Positions 54,017-63,820 of a DNA stretch of 64,000 nt are shown one piece after another. The DNA is from Kistimonas sp964291485 (lineage in GTDB: Bacteria; Pseudomonadota; Gammaproteobacteria; Pseudomonadales; Endozoicomonadaceae). The notes under the pieces were generated by a model. The model had not been told where the DNA came from, did no database searches, and saw only the letters and a list, made by a program, of their open reading frames with translations. Each line of letters starts with the position of its first letter. The stretch's first letter is position 1. The position numbers and the translations under genes were made by a program. The DNA lies in assembly GCA_964291485.2 (NCBI GenBank), contig OZ220224.1, positions 3,534,001 through 3,598,000 on the forward strand, given 5' to 3'.

Positions 54017-55747
54017 TTATTGCCCAACCTGCAGGCGTTCCATGGTTTCTTTAAGTATTTCGCTGTCCGGTTGCCTTTCCAGTGCTTGCTCCCAGAGCAG
54101 CGTGGCTTCCTTACGGTTACCCTTGACCCAAAGCACCTCACCCAAATGCGCCGCCACCTCTGCATCTGGCATTTTCTCATAAGCGGCACGCAGATAACGC
54201 AGTGCTTTTTCAAAATCCTGCTGACGATAGGCCACCCACCCCATGCTGTCGATGATGGCTGGGTCATCGGGCTTTAATTCATAAGCCTTGGAGACCAACT
54301 CTTCTGCTTCATCAAAACGCTCAGTGCGATCAGCCAGTGTATAACCCAGAGCATTCAATGCAGCAGCGTTTTCAGCATCAATGTCCAAGATGCCGCGCAA
54401 GTCTTTTTCCAGCAGCGCCAGATCGCTCATTTTTTCTGCCAGCATCGCACGGGCATAGAGCAGGTTTATGTTGTCGGGATACGTTTTGACCGCCTTGTTC
54501 AAAACCTCTGCCGCCTGCTCATAAGCCCGCTGTTCAATCAGCACATCCCCTTCCATCAGGTAAAACTGCGGCACAAATGCGGGATAAAGCTCACGGGCGG
54601 CCCGAAGATCTTTCACCGCCTGGGGCCACATTTCATGATCGGCCAGCATTTGCGCCAGTGCGGCATAAGCCGGGATCAGCTGCTTACCTACCCCTACATT
54701 CAGATAGTGCTGACGCGCCAGCTGCCAGTCATCCTGCTGCTGGGCTAATCGTCCCAGGTAAAACTCAGCCAGGTTTTTGTGGCTATTAAATGCTGAAAGG
54801 CGCTCAAAATAGCCCACCGCCTCTTCCGGCATAGTGTTCTCAAAGGTGATCAATCCCAACGACAACAGGATATCCGGATCATTCGGGGACTGGGCCAGAA
54901 GAATCTCAAACTGTTCCTGAGCCTGATCCAATCGCTGCGCATGCACAAGAACCCGCGCATAAAGAAGGCGTAGACGGGTGTTATCCGGCGCATCTTCCAC
55001 ATAATCCGCCAGGAAGCGGCGGGCATCATCCGGCCGTTCCATCGCCATCAACACCCGCCCCTTGAGCATGACAGCCTTGAGGTTATCCTCGCGCTTCAAA
55101 ATACGATCGCAAAGCTTGATGGCTTCGGCATTGCGGCCGTTGTACTGCAATAAAATGGCTTTACCCAGCAACACCTGGCTGTTATTCGGATAACGCTTGA
55201 GCGCCTGATCAAACGTTGCGATCAGCATATCGCGCTCTTCCTGTCCCTGATCTGCTGCACTGACGGCAACAAATTCAAAACTGGCATCTCCCGTCATTTC
55301 CAGCACTTTCAACATTTCGTCAGCGGCAGTCTGGTATTCACCGGCTCGGGCCAGTTCAATGGCACGAGCCTGCAGTGCGGCGGGATTGTCCGGATCCACA
55401 CTGGCCCATAGCTCAGCCGCATCCCTGGAGGCCTGCCGCGCACCAATATAGGCAGCAATCTGATAAGCGCGAGCCGCCAGACCCGGATCACCGGTCTTAT
55501 GCGCCTGCTGCAGGTAGTTCCCCAACGCCAGATCAAACCGCTGGTTATGACCGGCCACTTCGGCTACCAGAAGATCGTAAAGGGTATCCGGTTCAAAGGA
55601 AGCAACAGGCTCGCTTTGTTCTTCAACGGTTGCCTGCCCTGTTTCCGCCCCTGCGGAAGACATGGAGGACAGTTGGGCACATCCGGCAAAGACCACCGTC
55701 GCCAGAAGCAATGGAAGATAACGCAGGCGGGATCTGATCTTTAACAA
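54017..55747 (-). CDS. TPR-repeat lipoprotein
   Basis: About 576 residues. TTG 55747 starts a lipoprotein signal ('LPLLLATVVFAGCAQLSS'); ATG 55855 in the same frame would put that signal 36 residues in, so I prefer the later start, though no strong ribosome binding site proves it. The rest is a long run of tetratricopeptide helices, such as 'ALGNYLQQAHKTGDPGLA' and 'ALRYLRAAYEKMPDAEVAAHLG'. Such proteins lie next to lolB and hemA in pseudomonad-like genomes (there the gene is commonly an uncharacterised TPR protein). Probably periplasmic-facing outer-membrane scaffolding. Divergent from hemA. Confidence 0.8.
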   Translation of the reverse strand: MLKIRSRLRYLPLLLATVVFAGCAQLSSMSSAGAETGQATVEEQSEPVASFEPDTLYDLLVAEVAGHNQRFDLALGNYLQQAHKTGDPGLAARAYQIAAYIGARQASRDAAELWASVDPDNPAALQARAIELARAGEYQTAADEMLKVLEMTGDASFEFVAVSAADQGQEERDMLIATFDQALKRYPNNSQVLLGKAILLQYNGRNAEAIKLCDRILKREDNLKAVMLKGRVLMAMERPDDARRFLADYVEDAPDNTRLRLLYARVLVHAQRLDQAQEQFEILLAQSPNDPDILLSLGLITFENTMPEEAVGYFERLSAFNSHKNLAEFYLGRLAQQQDDWQLARQHYLNVGVGKQLIPAYAALAQMLADHEMWPQAVKDLRAARELYPAFVPQFYLMEGDVLIEQRAYEQAAEVLNKAVKTYPDNINLLYARAMLAEKMSDLALLEKDLRGILDIDAENAAALNALGYTLADRTERFDEAEELVSKAYELKPDDPAIIDSMGWVAYRQQDFEKALRYLRAAYEKMPDAEVAAHLGEVLWVKGNRKEATLLWEQALERQPDSEILKETMERLQVGQ

Positions 55748-56113
55748 CGTGATATTCTTCTTTCCGGGAAACCGAGCCTGGTGCAATAATGACACAAGCG
55801 CCGTGACAAACCCATCCCGACCCAAACACAAGATTTGCAGTTGACGTATATCCATAGGAAAATTCTGCTTTCTCCATGCCTCCCTGTGAGGCTGTCACCC
55901 CCGGTGTGAATCGGTTATACGACGATTGGAAAGGTGACAATCAGGGCTCAGTAACTTTAATACTAGCCTGAGTTATCGGAGAAGAGGGTGGCAATGCCCG
56001 AAGTTTGCAGCAAAGCGAAAAATGCCATCCTGCAGACTAGGATGAAACGCTACCACCGTGAAGCTTTAGCCAGCTTGTGAGTAAAGACAAAAACAAGGTA
56101 CCTGACGATTTAT

Positions 56114-57484
56114 ATGGGATTCCTGGCAGTCGGCATCAATCACCAGACAGCACCCGTCAGCCTGAGGGAACAGATTGCGTTCTCACCTGAGCAGCTGATT
56201 CCGGCCCTGCAGGATGCCATGCAACTGGAGTCGGTCAGCGAGGTCGCGATACTGTCAACCTGCAATCGCACAGAGCTGTACTGTTTCGGCGATATCGCCC
56301 CGGAACGGTTATACCTGTGGCTGGCTGAGTTTCACCAGGTTAACCACCATGAGCTGTCGCAGTATGCCTATGCCCATGCCGATGATGCGGCAATCCGGCA
56401 TATCATGCGCGTCGCCTGTGGCCTGGATTCCCTGGTACTGGGTGAACCCCAGATCCTGGGGCAGATGAAATCCGCTTATGCTGTGGCCCGTGAGGCGAGC
56501 GCAACCGGCACACACCTGAGCCGATTATTTCAAAGCACCTTCACCACCGCCAAACAGGTACGGACACATACGGCCATCGGCGAAAACCCAGTATCCGTGG
56601 CTTACGCTGCCGTCACCCTGTCGCGTCAGATCTTTGCCGACCTGTCAGAGAATACCGCCATGCTGATCGGCGCCGGGGAAACCATCGAACTGGTGGCTCG
56701 TCATCTGAAGGAACAAGGCATAGGCAATATTATTGTCGCCAACCGGACACTGGAGCGCGCTCTCCGGCTTGCTGAGAGCGTCAACGGCCATGCCATCCTT
56801 CTGTCGGACATTCCGGAAGAGTTACATAAGGCAGATATCGTCATTGCTTCCACTGCCAGCCAGCTGCCGATCCTAGGCAAGGGTGCCGTAGAGCGCGCGC
56901 TGAAGAAACGCCGGCACGCCCCCATATTCATGGTTGATATCGCCGTTCCCCGAGACATTGAGCCAGAAGTCGGTGATCTGGCTGACATCTACCTCTACAC
57001 CGTTGATGATCTGCGCGAAGTGGTGGAAGACAACCTGCGCAGTCGTCAGGAAGCGGCTCAGGCTGCAGAAGAGATTATTGTCGAGGGATGTGACGCCTTC
57101 CTGAAACGCATCCGCTCCATGGATGTGGTTGATATTCTCAAATCCTACCGGGAAAAAGCAGAAATCATCCGCGACCATGAGATCAGTAAGGCGCTCCGCC
57201 TGATCCAGAGCGGCCGTCCTGCTGATCAGGTTCTGGCCCAGCTGGCCCGCGGCCTGACCAATAAACTGATTCACACGCCCTGTGTCCAGCTCCGCAAAGC
57301 TGGCAGCGAAGGGGACACCGCCTCCATCGCCTTAGCCAGGGAGTTTTTTGATCTGCAGATTGCCGACACCCTGGAACCTACCCCTATCCAGCCTGCGCCA
57401 CTACAATCACGCCAGGCGACTGTACGGGCCGTCGAATCAACCCCGTTGATCGACGTCCGCCCTCCCAAGGTAAAGAACCACTGA
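56114..57484 (+). CDS. hemA: glutamyl-tRNA reductase
   Basis: A 456-residue enzyme that reduces glutamyl-tRNA to glutamate-1-semialdehyde, the first step of haem synthesis. The catalytic C50 lies in 'LSTCNRTELY', and the NADP domain has 'IGAGETIELVARHL'. A helical dimerisation domain follows ('DVVDILKSYREKAE'). In many relatives the enzyme is controlled by haem-dependent proteolysis. One base separates its stop from the prfA ATG region, so hemA-prfA-prmC-moeB form one unit. Confidence 0.96.
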   Translation: MGFLAVGINHQTAPVSLREQIAFSPEQLIPALQDAMQLESVSEVAILSTCNRTELYCFGDIAPERLYLWLAEFHQVNHHELSQYAYAHADDAAIRHIMRVACGLDSLVLGEPQILGQMKSAYAVAREASATGTHLSRLFQSTFTTAKQVRTHTAIGENPVSVAYAAVTLSRQIFADLSENTAMLIGAGETIELVARHLKEQGIGNIIVANRTLERALRLAESVNGHAILLSDIPEELHKADIVIASTASQLPILGKGAVERALKKRRHAPIFMVDIAVPRDIEPEVGDLADIYLYTVDDLREVVEDNLRSRQEAAQAAEEIIVEGCDAFLKRIRSMDVVDILKSYREKAEIIRDHEISKALRLIQSGRPADQVLAQLARGLTNKLIHTPCVQLRKAGSEGDTASIALAREFFDLQIADTLEPTPIQPAPLQSRQATVRAVESTPLIDVRPPKVKNH

Positions 57485-57485
57485 A

Positions 57486-58574
57486 ATGAAAGCTTCTATC
57501 AGTACCAAGCTTGATAACCTGCAAGACCGCTTTGAAGAACTGAGCGCGCTACTCAGCGATCCGGAAATCATTTCTGACCAGAACCGTTTTCGCAGCTTCT
57601 CCAAGGAATATGCCGAGCTGGAACCCGTAGTAAAGTGCTACCGCGACTATCGCCAGGTTCTGGAAGACCTTGAAGAAGCCCGCAGCATGCTGTCCGATAC
57701 GGATCCTGACCTGCGCGCCATGGCAGAAGAAGAAGTTGAAACCGCACAGGCACGTATCGAGACATTAAGCCAGGAACTTCAGATTCTGCTGCTACCCAAG
57801 GATCCGGATGATGCTAACAACGTCTTCCTGGAAATCCGCGCGGGCACCGGTGGCGATGAGGCTGCCATTTTTGCCGGTGATCTGTTCCGCATGTACTCCC
57901 GCTATGCGGAAAGCCAGCGCTGGAAAATCGAGATTCTGAGTGAAAACCTCGGCGAACACGGCGGCTATAAGGAAATTATTACCCGGGTTGTCGGTCAGGA
58001 TGTTTACGCCCAGCTCAAGTTTGAGTCTGGCGCTCACCGGGTTCAGCGGGTACCAGCGACAGAATCCCAGGGCAGAATTCATACCTCTGCCTGCACCGTC
58101 GCCATCATGCCGGAGCCTGACGAACAGGAAGAGATCAATATCCGCAAGGAAGACCTGCGGATCGACACCTATCGTTCTTCCGGTGCCGGTGGCCAGCACG
58201 TTAACACCACCGACTCTGCTATCCGGATCACCCACCTGCCTACCGGTATCGTGGTGGAGTGCCAGGATGAACGTTCCCAGCACAAGAACAAGGCACGTGC
58301 CCTCTCCCTGCTGAATGCCCGACTGAAAAACGCCCAGCAGGAAGCCCATGCCAAAGAAATGGCTGACCAGCGGAAAAGCCTGGTTGGCAGCGGCGACCGC
58401 TCAGAGCGCATTCGCACCTACAACTACCCGCAGGGGCGGGTAACGGATCACCGCATTAACCTGACACTCTATAAGTTACCGGAAATCATTGAAGGTGATC
58501 TGGCTCCGGTGATCGAACCACTGCGCCAGGAACACCAGGCCGAACTGCTGGCGTCTCTGGCAGGCGAGCATTAA
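57486..58574 (+). CDS. prfA: peptide chain release factor 1
   Basis: A 362-residue factor that recognises UAA and UAG and triggers hydrolysis through the G235-G236-Q237 motif in 'SSGAGGQHVNTT'. The stop-reading loop contains the P-A-T-type sequence 'VQRVPATESQGRIHTS'. Length and motifs are normal. Its stop overlaps the prmC start in ATGs overlapping TAATG, showing coupled translation with the enzyme that methylates its GGQ glutamine. Confidence 0.97.
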   Translation: MKASISTKLDNLQDRFEELSALLSDPEIISDQNRFRSFSKEYAELEPVVKCYRDYRQVLEDLEEARSMLSDTDPDLRAMAEEEVETAQARIETLSQELQILLLPKDPDDANNVFLEIRAGTGGDEAAIFAGDLFRMYSRYAESQRWKIEILSENLGEHGGYKEIITRVVGQDVYAQLKFESGAHRVQRVPATESQGRIHTSACTVAIMPEPDEQEEINIRKEDLRIDTYRSSGAGGQHVNTTDSAIRITHLPTGIVVECQDERSQHKNKARALSLLNARLKNAQQEAHAKEMADQRKSLVGSGDRSERIRTYNYPQGRVTDHRINLTLYKLPEIIEGDLAPVIEPLRQEHQAELLASLAGEH

Positions 58575-59407
58575 TGCAGGTCAGGGATATTCTACAGCGC
58601 GCCAGCGAATTAACGTCACTGAGCAGTACGCCGGCACTGGATATTGAGTTACTGCTCTGTCATGCTCTCGACAAACCACGCAGCTGGCTGTTTACCTGGC
58701 CGGAATATGAGTTAACAGCAGACCAACTGGCCACCGTCACCCAATTAATTGATCAACGTCTGACCGGCCACCCTATTGCGCACCTGATCGGTACCCGGGA
58801 CTTCTGGAACCTGACACTGAAAGTCAGCCCCGATACGCTCATTCCCCGTCCCGATACCGAGCTTTTAGTCGAGCAGGCACTTGCCTGCCTCGACCCATCG
58901 CCGCACAAAGTGGCCGACCTCGGCACGGGCACCGGCGCCATCGCTCTGTCACTGGCAGCAGAACGACCCAACTGGCAGGTTACGGGTACTGATCGGATTG
59001 AAGCCGCTGTCGAACTCGCCCGGCACAATGCTGCGATGAACACACTGAGTCACGTGCATTTCTACACCGGCTCATGGTGTGATGCTTTGCCTGACAACGA
59101 TTACGATCTGATAGTCAGCAACCCGCCCTATATCCGGTCAGATGATCCTCATTTGAGCGAGGGTGACGTTCGCTTTGAGCCCAGCTCAGCGCTGGCATCA
59201 GGCATCGACGGATTAGACGACATTCGCATCATTGCAGAACAGGCATTGCAACACCTGAAACCCGGTGGCTGGCTACTGCTGGAGCATGGCTATGACCAGG
59301 GCGCTGATGTCAGAAACATCCTGAACCAGCAGCACTACACCGAGATAGAAACCTTTCGTGATCTTGCCGGACATGAACGCATTACCCGGGGACGACGCTT
59401 TGACTGA
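58574..59407 (+). CDS. prmC: release factor glutamine methyltransferase PrmC
   Basis: A 277-residue SAM-dependent methyltransferase that methylates the glutamine of the GGQ motif in release factors. The substrate motif N183-P-P-Y186 ('SNPPYIRSDDPHL') and the SAM motif 'ADLGTGTGAIALSLA' are present. An N-terminal helical domain precedes 'LIPRPDTELLVEQAL'. It overlaps prfA by one base. Confidence 0.96.
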   Translation: MQVRDILQRASELTSLSSTPALDIELLLCHALDKPRSWLFTWPEYELTADQLATVTQLIDQRLTGHPIAHLIGTRDFWNLTLKVSPDTLIPRPDTELLVEQALACLDPSPHKVADLGTGTGAIALSLAAERPNWQVTGTDRIEAAVELARHNAAMNTLSHVHFYTGSWCDALPDNDYDLIVSNPPYIRSDDPHLSEGDVRFEPSSALASGIDGLDDIRIIAEQALQHLKPGGWLLLEHGYDQGADVRNILNQQHYTEIETFRDLAGHERITRGRRFD

Positions 59408-60155
59408 CACACTCAGTGACCAGCAACTATTGCGCTACAGCCGCCAGATCATGCTTCCGGCACTGGATATCGCCGGTCAGGAAAAACTGCTGAACAGCCG
59501 GGTACTGGTGATAGGCGCCGGAGGTCTCGGCTGCCCGGTGGCGATGTACCTGTCTGCCGCCGGTGTCGGCACACTCGTGATTGTGGATCACGACAATGTG
59601 GATGAGAGCAATCTCCAGCGCCAGATTGCCCACTCGACACGAGACATTGGTAAACCCAAGGTCTTCTCAGTCACTGAATCGCTGCATGCACTGAATCCCG
59701 ATACGCGCGTGATGGCTATTGCCCGAAAACTCAGTGAGCCCGAATTGCTGGAAGAAGCCGGCGCCGCTGATGTCGTGGTGGACTGCACTGACAACTTCCA
59801 GACCCGCCACGCCATCAACGAGGCCTGTATCAGAACCGGAACACCATTGGTTTCCGGCGCTGCCATTGGTTTCAGCGGCCAAGTGGCTGTTTTCGGCCTT
59901 GCTGATGGCCCCTGTTATCACTGCCTGTATCCTGACACGGATGACCATAAACAGACTTGCAGTGAATCCGGTATTTTGTCACCCGTAACCGGCGTGATTG
60001 GCTCCATTCAAGCGACAGAAACCATCAAACTCCTGACGAGTATCGGACAATCATTATCTGGACGACTTATGTTGTTTGATGCCCTGAGCATGACCTGGCA
60101 GACACTGAACCTGTCACGCAATGCCAGCTGCACAGTCTGTGGCACCGCTACATAG
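59400..60155 (+). CDS. moeB: MoeB/ThiF-type adenylyltransferase
   Basis: About 251 residues. It activates the C terminus of a sulfur-carrier protein (MoaD or ThiS) by adenylation for molybdopterin or thiamine synthesis. ATP-binding 'VIGAGGLGCPVAMYLSAAGVG', 'DNVDESNLQRQIAHS' and zinc cysteines in 'CYHCLYPD' and 'SCTVC' are visible. I place the start at TTG 59400, which overlaps the prmC stop and has GGGGA seven bases upstream; ATG 59373 in the same frame has no such site. Last gene of the hemA-prfA-prmC-moeB unit. Confidence 0.85.
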   Translation: MTDTLSDQQLLRYSRQIMLPALDIAGQEKLLNSRVLVIGAGGLGCPVAMYLSAAGVGTLVIVDHDNVDESNLQRQIAHSTRDIGKPKVFSVTESLHALNPDTRVMAIARKLSEPELLEEAGAADVVVDCTDNFQTRHAINEACIRTGTPLVSGAAIGFSGQVAVFGLADGPCYHCLYPDTDDHKQTCSESGILSPVTGVIGSIQATETIKLLTSIGQSLSGRLMLFDALSMTWQTLNLSRNASCTVCGTAT

Positions 60156-60240
60156 CCGCTTAATTCAAAGACACTTTTTGCCAGAACAAGGACGTTAGGC
60201 TATATCTGAATGGCATTTCAGACCGTCGCGGTGCCGTTCG

Positions 60241-61215
60241 ATGCAGGAAGATTACCCCCGCAATTTTACCGGCTATGGCGGACAACCGCCGAAGGTCCAA
60301 TGGCCCAACAACTGCCGTCTCGCCATCAGCTTTGTACTCAATTACGAAGAAGGCGCAGAAGCCTGTCGCCTTGATGGGGATCCCTCATCCGAGTCTTTTT
60401 TAACGGACATCCCTGGCACTCGCCCCCTATCATCAGCCAGACACTTTAATGGTGAATCTATCTTTGCCTATGGCGCCACCAGTGGCGCCTGGCGATTACT
60501 GAATCTGTTTGACGACTTCTCTCTGCCAGTCACCGTATTCGCCTGCGGCATGGCGCTTGAGCGCAATCTACCTCTAGCACAGAAACTGGCTGAATCCGAC
60601 CATGAGATTGCAGGGCACGGTTATCGCTGGATTGATTACCGGGTCATCCCGATAGCCATCGAGAAAAGTCATATCCGTAAGACATTAGAAATCATTGAAA
60701 ACCTGACCCACAAGCAGGTCGTGGGCTGGCACACCGGTCGGCAGAGTGAAAACACCCGTCGCCTGGTACAGGAGATGGGGTTGCTATACGACTCCGACGC
60801 TTATAACGATGATCTGCCTTACTATATTGATGTCGCCGGCCAGGCCCACCTCGTAGTGCCCTACAGCTTAGTAACCAATGATTTTCGCTATTCAACAACG
60901 CCCGGCTGGAACAGTCCGGATGACTGCCTGCAAAACCTGCGAGCGGCCTTTGATTGCCTCTACCGTGAGGGTGAAGAAACCCCGAAAATGCTTTCGATAG
61001 GACTGCATGGACGCCTGTCGGGCCAACCGGGTCGAACAGAAGCACTCCGTCGTTTTCTGGATTATGCCCTGAGCCATGAGGATGTCTGGGTTTGTCGTCG
61101 TATGGATATTGCACGACACTGGCTTGCACACCATCCCAGTCATCACGATCAGGATTCAGGAGGCAGTGCACAAACGTCACAGCCAAGCGAACTGGATCTC
61201 TCTGTCACTGAATAA
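60241..61215 (+). CDS. puuE: PuuE-like allantoinase / polysaccharide-deacetylase-fold protein
   Basis: A 324-residue protein very close to the PuuE group: 'DYPRNFTGYGGQPPKVQWPN' start, 'ISFVLNYEEGAEACRLDGD', 'HEIAGHGYRWIDYRVI', 'GWHTGRQSENTRRLV', 'YDSDAYNDDLPYY' and 'VWVCRRMDIARHW'. PuuE is a cofactor-independent allantoinase in purine breakdown, hydrolysing allantoin to allantoate. No other urate-pathway gene is visible here. The last 28 residues are a polar extension beyond the fold. Confidence 0.85.
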   Translation: MQEDYPRNFTGYGGQPPKVQWPNNCRLAISFVLNYEEGAEACRLDGDPSSESFLTDIPGTRPLSSARHFNGESIFAYGATSGAWRLLNLFDDFSLPVTVFACGMALERNLPLAQKLAESDHEIAGHGYRWIDYRVIPIAIEKSHIRKTLEIIENLTHKQVVGWHTGRQSENTRRLVQEMGLLYDSDAYNDDLPYYIDVAGQAHLVVPYSLVTNDFRYSTTPGWNSPDDCLQNLRAAFDCLYREGEETPKMLSIGLHGRLSGQPGRTEALRRFLDYALSHEDVWVCRRMDIARHWLAHHPSHHDQDSGGSAQTSQPSELDLSVTE

Positions 61216-61471
61216 ACGAACCGAGCCAACTTTTCCGTTTTCCGAAGACAGGGCACCCTCCTGATGCCTATAATGCCCATCGGTTATCAGAAGCCCTCCA
61301 AACGGCAAACCGACAGAACAACACGCTATCCGCCATCTTTGGCCCGGATCCTGCGTATAAGTACTATTCAGGAATTACAAAAGTTGAAAGATTCCAATAT
61401 AGTTCACTTTTTTTATCAACTTTAGGGGCGTTCGTGTCATTATACATGACACGGCTATTACTGGAGGCTGC

Positions 61472-62659
61472 ATGGTCGAAGCCATTCGCCGATTTTTAAA
61501 GCACGAAACATCCGTTGGCATTCTGTTAATCGTGGCCGCCACGCTGGCGATGATTGCGGCCAATACACCGCTGAATGTCTATTACGACCTGCTGCTGTCC
61601 GTCCCGATTACCGTGGCAGTTGGCTCCCTCGCCATTGCCAAGCCCATTCTGCTGTGGATCAACGACGGCCTCATGGCGCTGTTCTTCCTGTTGATCGGCC
61701 TTGAGGTCAAGCGTGAATTCCTGGTCGGTGAACTCTCCAGTCGCTCTCAGGTCATACTGCCGGCGATGGCTGCGCTGGGTGGCATGGTGATCCCCGCCCT
61801 CTGCTATGCGGCGCTGAATTATGATGACCCCATCGGCATCAAGGGCTGGGCGATTCCTGCCGCCACAGACATTGCCTTCTCCCTGGGCGTTCTGGCCCTG
61901 CTCGGTAAGCGCGTGCCGCCTTCACTGAAGATTTTCCTGCTGGCGCTTGCCATCATTGATGACCTTGGCGCCATTGTTATCATTGCACTGTTCTACACCA
62001 CGGATCTGGCCATTGAGTCCATTGTTCTGGCGTCTATCTGTTTGACATTGCTGATTGCCTTCAACCGCTTCGGGGTATCCAAACTTGGGCCCTATATTGT
62101 TGTTGGTGTCATCATGTGGGCCTGTGTACTGAAGTCCGGTGTCCACGCCACACTGGCGGGTGTTGCCCTGGCATTCACTATTCCGATCCAGACCCGGAAC
62201 GAATACGGCCGTTCCCTGCTGATCGATCTGGAGCACAAGCTGCACGGCAGCGTGAATTACTGGATACTGCCTATCTTTGCCTTTGCCAACGCCGGTGTCG
62301 GTCTGAGTGTTTCCCAGTTCCAGAGCCTGCTGAACCCAAGCCCCTTGGGCGTTATCATCGGCCTGTTTATCGGTAAGCAGCTGGGTGTATTCGGATTTAC
62401 CTGGCTGACCATCAAGGCAGGTATTGCCAAATTGCCGACAGGGACCTCTTGGTCTCATATCTATGGCATGTCGATCCTGTGTGGTATCGGTTTCACCATG
62501 AGCTTGTTCATTGGAACGCTTGCTTTTGAAGAAACCGGTCCTGAATATTTGATCGCCGACCGTGTGGGCATCCTGGTGGGTTCGTTCCTTTCCGCCATTG
62601 TGGGCTATATCGTCCTGCGTTACTTCACGCCCAAGCCCGCCAACAATCAAAGCAGTTAA
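61472..62659 (+). CDS. nhaA: Na+/H+ antiporter NhaA
   Basis: A 395-residue inner-membrane protein with about 12 spans. The ion-binding and pH-sensing motifs 'IPAATDIAFSLGVLALLGKRVP' and 'ALAIIDDLGAIVIIALFYT' carry the conserved aspartates. It exchanges protons for sodium and supports growth in salt. GGAGG-like sequence precedes ATG 61472. A 255-base gap separates it from puuE. Confidence 0.95.
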   Translation: MVEAIRRFLKHETSVGILLIVAATLAMIAANTPLNVYYDLLLSVPITVAVGSLAIAKPILLWINDGLMALFFLLIGLEVKREFLVGELSSRSQVILPAMAALGGMVIPALCYAALNYDDPIGIKGWAIPAATDIAFSLGVLALLGKRVPPSLKIFLLALAIIDDLGAIVIIALFYTTDLAIESIVLASICLTLLIAFNRFGVSKLGPYIVVGVIMWACVLKSGVHATLAGVALAFTIPIQTRNEYGRSLLIDLEHKLHGSVNYWILPIFAFANAGVGLSVSQFQSLLNPSPLGVIIGLFIGKQLGVFGFTWLTIKAGIAKLPTGTSWSHIYGMSILCGIGFTMSLFIGTLAFEETGPEYLIADRVGILVGSFLSAIVGYIVLRYFTPKPANNQSS

Positions 62660-62672
62660 TATCCATTCCCTA

Positions 62673-62699
62673 CCTGAAACCGGTTCTACCGGTTTCAGG
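62673..62699. terminator. hairpin after nhaA
   Basis: A perfect 12-base inverted repeat CCTGAAACCGGT / ACCGGTTTCAGG with a 3-base loop, 13 bases after the nhaA stop. No T-run follows, so it may be a weak terminator or an mRNA-end stabiliser. Confidence 0.55.
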
Positions 62700-62773
62700 T
62701 AACACAATAGCTGGCTCAATCCAGCCAACGCCTTATAATCCCCACCAACAATAAACTGTCTTCGGAGAGAAGC

Positions 62774-63781
62774 ATGCAAGGCCGCGCGGTATTACTGGTC
62801 AACCTGGGCTCACCCGACTCCCCTGAAGTCAGCGATGTCAGGCGTTATCTCAACGAATTCCTGATGGATAAGTATGTCATCGACCTTCCCTGGCCCCTGC
62901 GTCGCCTGATTGTCAGCGCCTTCGTGTTACCGAGCCGGCCCAAACAGTCAGCCGAGGCCTACCAGTCAGTCTGGTTACCAGAAGGCTCTCCTCTGAAAGT
63001 CATCAGTGAAAACGTCAGGGAAAAACTACAGGCTCAAACCGATATCCCGGTTCGACTGGCGATGCGTTATGGCTCCCCCTCTATTGAGCAAGAGCTGTTA
63101 GCACTGGCAAATCAGGAAGACGTTAAAGAAATCCTTCTGTTGCCCATGTATCCGCACTATGCCATGTCCACCGTAAAGACATGCATTGAAGAAGCCCAGC
63201 GGGTCATGCAAAAACATGGCATTCGCAAGACATTAAACATCCACCCGGTTTTCTATAATCACCCGGATTATATTCATGCTCTGGTGGAAAGCGCTCGTCC
63301 GTGGCTGGAACAGGATTATGATCATCTGCTGTTCAGCTATCACGGCGTACCGGAACGGCATATCCGCAAGGATGACACCACCGGCAATCACTGCCTGACC
63401 CCAGACTGCTGCCAGAAACCTTCAGAAGCCCACGCAACCTGTTACCGCCATCAGCTGTATCAGACAACGGCTGAATTTGTACGTGCTGCAGGTATTCCAG
63501 ACAACCGCTATTCCGTTGCCTTTCAATCACGGCTGGGCAAAGCCAAATGGCTGGAACCCTATACCGACAAGACCATTGAGCAACTGGCCCGTCAGGGTGT
63601 GAAGCGACTGCTGGTGATGTGCCCAGCCTTTACGGCGGATTGCCTTGAAACGCTGGAGGAAATTGCCATGCAGGGACAGGAAATCTTCGAGGCTGCCGGT
63701 GGCGAGACATTGACGCTGATTCCCTGCCTGAACGACCATCCGGTCTGGATCAGTACGCTCAAGCAGTGGATTGAAGAGTAA
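62774..63781 (+). CDS. hemH: ferrochelatase
   Basis: A 335-residue enzyme that inserts ferrous iron into protoporphyrin IX, the last step of haem synthesis. 'LVNLGSPDSPEVSDVRRYLNEF' start, 'LLFSYHGVPERHIRK' with the catalytic histidine, and 'CLETLEEIAMQG' with the conserved glutamates are visible. It lies in the same window as hemA but is separated from it. GGAG precedes the ATG. Confidence 0.96.
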   Translation: MQGRAVLLVNLGSPDSPEVSDVRRYLNEFLMDKYVIDLPWPLRRLIVSAFVLPSRPKQSAEAYQSVWLPEGSPLKVISENVREKLQAQTDIPVRLAMRYGSPSIEQELLALANQEDVKEILLLPMYPHYAMSTVKTCIEEAQRVMQKHGIRKTLNIHPVFYNHPDYIHALVESARPWLEQDYDHLLFSYHGVPERHIRKDDTTGNHCLTPDCCQKPSEAHATCYRHQLYQTTAEFVRAAGIPDNRYSVAFQSRLGKAKWLEPYTDKTIEQLARQGVKRLLVMCPAFTADCLETLEEIAMQGQEIFEAAGGETLTLIPCLNDHPVWISTLKQWIEE

Positions 63782-63797
63782 TACAAAAGAATGACGA

Positions 63798-63820
63798 AAC
63801 CGGCTCATCAGGAGCCGGTT
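63798..63820. terminator. possible hairpin at the hemH / lipoprotein boundary
   Basis: A 9-base perfect stem (AACCGGCTC / GAGCCGGTT) with a 5-base loop. It overlaps the last codons of the minus-strand gene at 63808 and lies just past the hemH stop. Without clear T-runs its role is uncertain. Confidence 0.4.
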